Translations under genes and position numbers: made by a program
Source of the DNA: Christiangramia sp.
Lineage (GTDB): Bacteria > Bacteroidota > Bacteroidia > Flavobacteriales > Flavobacteriaceae
Assembly (NCBI RefSeq): GCF_029937855.1
Contig: NZ_JAPYPC010000018.1
Coordinates: forward strand, 1 to 64,000
Direction of reading: 5' to 3'
DNA: 64,000 bases
Notes under the pieces: model-generated
Told to the model about the DNA's origin: nothing
Seen by the model: the letters and a program-made list of their open reading frames with translations, nothing else
Database searches by the model: none
In this document: one piece after another, positions 62,467 to 64,000 of the stretch
How positions within the stretch are numbered: the stretch's first letter is position 1
Layout of the letters: each line of letters begins with the position of its first letter

Positions 62467-63867
62467 ATGGCTTTTAGATTTGAACCCATATTAGCAGAAG
62501 GTATCGCTCAGGTTTCATATTTTATATGTGATGAAAGTGCTGGGTGCGCTGCAGTTATAGATCCCCGGTCCGATGCCGATATTTACCTTCAAAAAGCACG
62601 GCAATATGGAGTAACTATTACACATGTTTTTGAAACCCACATCCATGCAGATTTTATGAGTGGGGCTCGTGAGTTGGAAGCCCGTTGCAAAGGAAGCGCT
62701 AAAATTTTTGTGAGCGTTGAAGGTGATGCCACATATGATTTTGCATATGAACCTGTTCGGGAAGGAGATGAGTTTGAATTCGGTCAAGTTAAAATGATGG
62801 CTAAGCATACTCCTGGTCATACACCCGAACATTTATCCTATTTATTATACGAATCGCACAAAGAAGATCCCTGGGGCATTGTAACCGGGGATTCCCTATT
62901 TGTAGATTCTTTAGGACGACCAGATTTATTGGGTGATGAGAAGACAGATGAATTGACCCAGGCTCTTTTTAAAACCATGCGGGAAGTTTTCTGCAAGCTG
63001 GGAGATGAAGTGATTGTTTATCCATGCCATGCAGCAGGCTCGGCCTGTGGTCCTGATATAGGCGACCGACTGCATACCACCATTGGATACGAGAAGAAGC
63101 ATAATCCTTTCATGCACATCGAGACCTTCGACGAATTTAAAAAAGCCATTCAGGATAGTGCGCCTCCAGTACCTACTCATTATCCAAAAATGAAAAAACT
63201 TAATGCTAAGGGACCAAAAACTTTCGGCCATTTACCACCAGTAAGGTCTTTAAGCGTAGAAGATTTTGAAGAAGAAATGAAGAACCCTGATACGATCATT
63301 ATAGATACCCGCGATATGCTGGCTTTTGGAGGCGGGCATATAGAAGGGGCTCTCAACATAGGACAACGTCCCATTCTGTCGGTTTGGGCCGGTTGGTTGA
63401 TAGATACAGAAGATCCTATACTACTGGTCTTGCCTGAAGATAAAGATCTAGAGCAGGTCGTAACGCTGCTCTGGCGCAGCGGACATACCAATTTTAAGGG
63501 TTATCTGGCAGGGAACATGCGTAGTTGGCAGGAATCGGGTAAACGAATTAAAAAATTGCCTCAACTCAGTGTACATGAACTCAGTCAAAATAATGGGCAA
63601 TATCAGCGCAGGGATAAGGAATGGCAAAATGGATACATACCTGATGCCAGGCATATTTTTCTTGGCGAACTCTCTGATAAGATAAGTACCTTAAATAAAA
63701 AACAAAAATTTGCCCTGTATTGCGCCAGCGGCTATAGATCCAGCATTGCGGCCAGTCTTTTACAAAAAAATGGCTTTCAGAATGTGAATAGCATTCCGGG
63801 TAGTTTTAAGGTATGGAAGGCTGCGGACTTATCAATTGAAAATAAATCACAATATCAAAAAAAGTAA
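62467..63867 (+). CDS. CstB-like persulfide dioxygenase with two rhodanese domains
   Basis: About 466 aa from the ATG at 62467 (an upstream TTG adds six residues). The N-terminal metallo-beta-lactamase domain has ETHIHADFMSG (His about 58 and 60, Asp 62) and HTPGHTPEHLSYL. A first rhodanese-like domain (VEDFEEEMKNPDTIIIDTRDMLAFGGGHIEGALNIG) lacks the active Cys. The second keeps it in ALYCASGYRSS (Cys about 419). This order is that of CstB, which oxidises low-molecular-weight persulfides and has sulfurtransferase activity, so it handles reactive sulfur in the cytoplasm. A sulfur-related gene follows, suggesting a host sulfide-detoxification locus. Confidence 0.87.
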   Translation: MAFRFEPILAEGIAQVSYFICDESAGCAAVIDPRSDADIYLQKARQYGVTITHVFETHIHADFMSGARELEARCKGSAKIFVSVEGDATYDFAYEPVREGDEFEFGQVKMMAKHTPGHTPEHLSYLLYESHKEDPWGIVTGDSLFVDSLGRPDLLGDEKTDELTQALFKTMREVFCKLGDEVIVYPCHAAGSACGPDIGDRLHTTIGYEKKHNPFMHIETFDEFKKAIQDSAPPVPTHYPKMKKLNAKGPKTFGHLPPVRSLSVEDFEEEMKNPDTIIIDTRDMLAFGGGHIEGALNIGQRPILSVWAGWLIDTEDPILLVLPEDKDLEQVVTLLWRSGHTNFKGYLAGNMRSWQESGKRIKKLPQLSVHELSQNNGQYQRRDKEWQNGYIPDARHIFLGELSDKISTLNKKQKFALYCASGYRSSIAASLLQKNGFQNVNSIPGSFKVWKAADLSIENKSQYQKK

Positions 63868-63873
63868 GAAATT

Positions 63874-64000
63874 ATAGAAAATCAAATCAAAAAAGTAAAT
63901 GATGAAATTTCGGTGGCAGCATTTGATCCGAATGAAAACAGCTTTGAAACTTTTGCTGATAAGGGTTTTAAGTCGGTTATTAATTTGCAGACCGATGAAG
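63874..64000 (+). CDS. TIGR01244-type sulfur transferase/phosphatase, N-terminal fragment
   Basis: The frame open after TAA at 63865 reads ENQIKKVNDEISVAAFDPNE...FADKGFKSVINLQTDE to the end of the window, which matches the N-terminus of the TIGR01244 (beta-lactamase-hydrolase/DSP-like) family seen next to CstB-like genes. No ATG or GTG is in frame; ATT/ATA at 63871-63876 are the only candidates, so the start is uncertain or mutated. Cut off by the window end. Confidence 0.55.
   Translation, partial: MENQIKKVNDEISVAAFDPNENSFETFADKGFKSVINLQTDE

Overview
The window looks like chromosomal DNA of a marine-type flavobacterium (Bacteroidota, Flavobacteriaceae). The evidence is the AT-rich sequence, weak Shine-Dalgarno signals, SusC/SusD pairs, CTnDOT-type tra genes, RteC regulators, DUF6520-like proteins and a membrane TPR-AraC regulator. 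Apart from one tRNA-derived fragment I found no RNA gene of a standard class, and no CRISPR array or insertion sequence.

Layout. (1) About 1-13.56 kb is the end of an integrated conjugative-type element. It holds a minus-strand module (RteC, excisionase-like HTH, winged-HTH, DnaC-like ATPase, EEP-family protein), then a peptide-export cassette (C39-peptidase ABC transporter, HlyD adaptor, membrane TPR-AraC regulator, a 42-aa double-glycine-leader peptide and an S9 prolyl-oligopeptidase-like enzyme), then a tyrosine integrase next to the 3' part of a CAU-anticodon tRNA, which is a candidate attachment site. (2) 14.2-26 kb is a defence island. A type I restriction-modification operon (hsdM, hsdS ... 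hsdR) has four genes packed between hsdS and a RhuM-like gene: a long TIR protein, a stand-alone SLOG-type protein, a DUF1863/ThsB-like TIR protein and another TIR protein. A coiled-coil protein of unknown function and an XRE regulator with a palindromic candidate operator lie upstream. (3) 26-34 kb is a SusC-SusD-M16 peptidase operon behind a long structured leader, followed by a DUF6520-like small protein. (4) 34.4-38.4 kb has a PAS-like/AraC regulator, a STAS-like protein and a frameshifted PLP alpha-oxoamine synthase-GNAT fusion. (5) 38.4-61.6 kb is a second conjugative element in the opposite orientation. It repeats the RteC-HTH-wHTH-ATPase module, carries a Wadjet (JetABCD) anti-plasmid operon as cargo with jetC interrupted by a one-base frameshift in an A8 run, then traE-F-G-I-J-K-M-N, an AbiE toxin-antitoxin pair, the coupling protein, relaxase and mobilisation protein, a candidate oriT, a RadC-type protein and SSB. 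No integrase or traO-P-Q is visible here. (6) From 62.4 kb a CstB-like persulfide dioxygenase/rhodanese gene and the start of a TIGR01244-type gene look like host sulfur metabolism.

How it fits together. The two mobile elements and the island between them stack at least four kinds of defence: type I RM, TIR/SLOG signalling, Wadjet and AbiE. The most interesting units are the TIR-SLOG-TIR-TIR cassette buried in the RM operon, which resembles Thoeris in its parts but not its architecture, and the peptide-export cassette, whose unmodified-looking basic core peptide sits between a membrane-anchored transcription factor and a secreted oligopeptidase. Together these suggest either a signalling peptide or a bacteriocin-like product.
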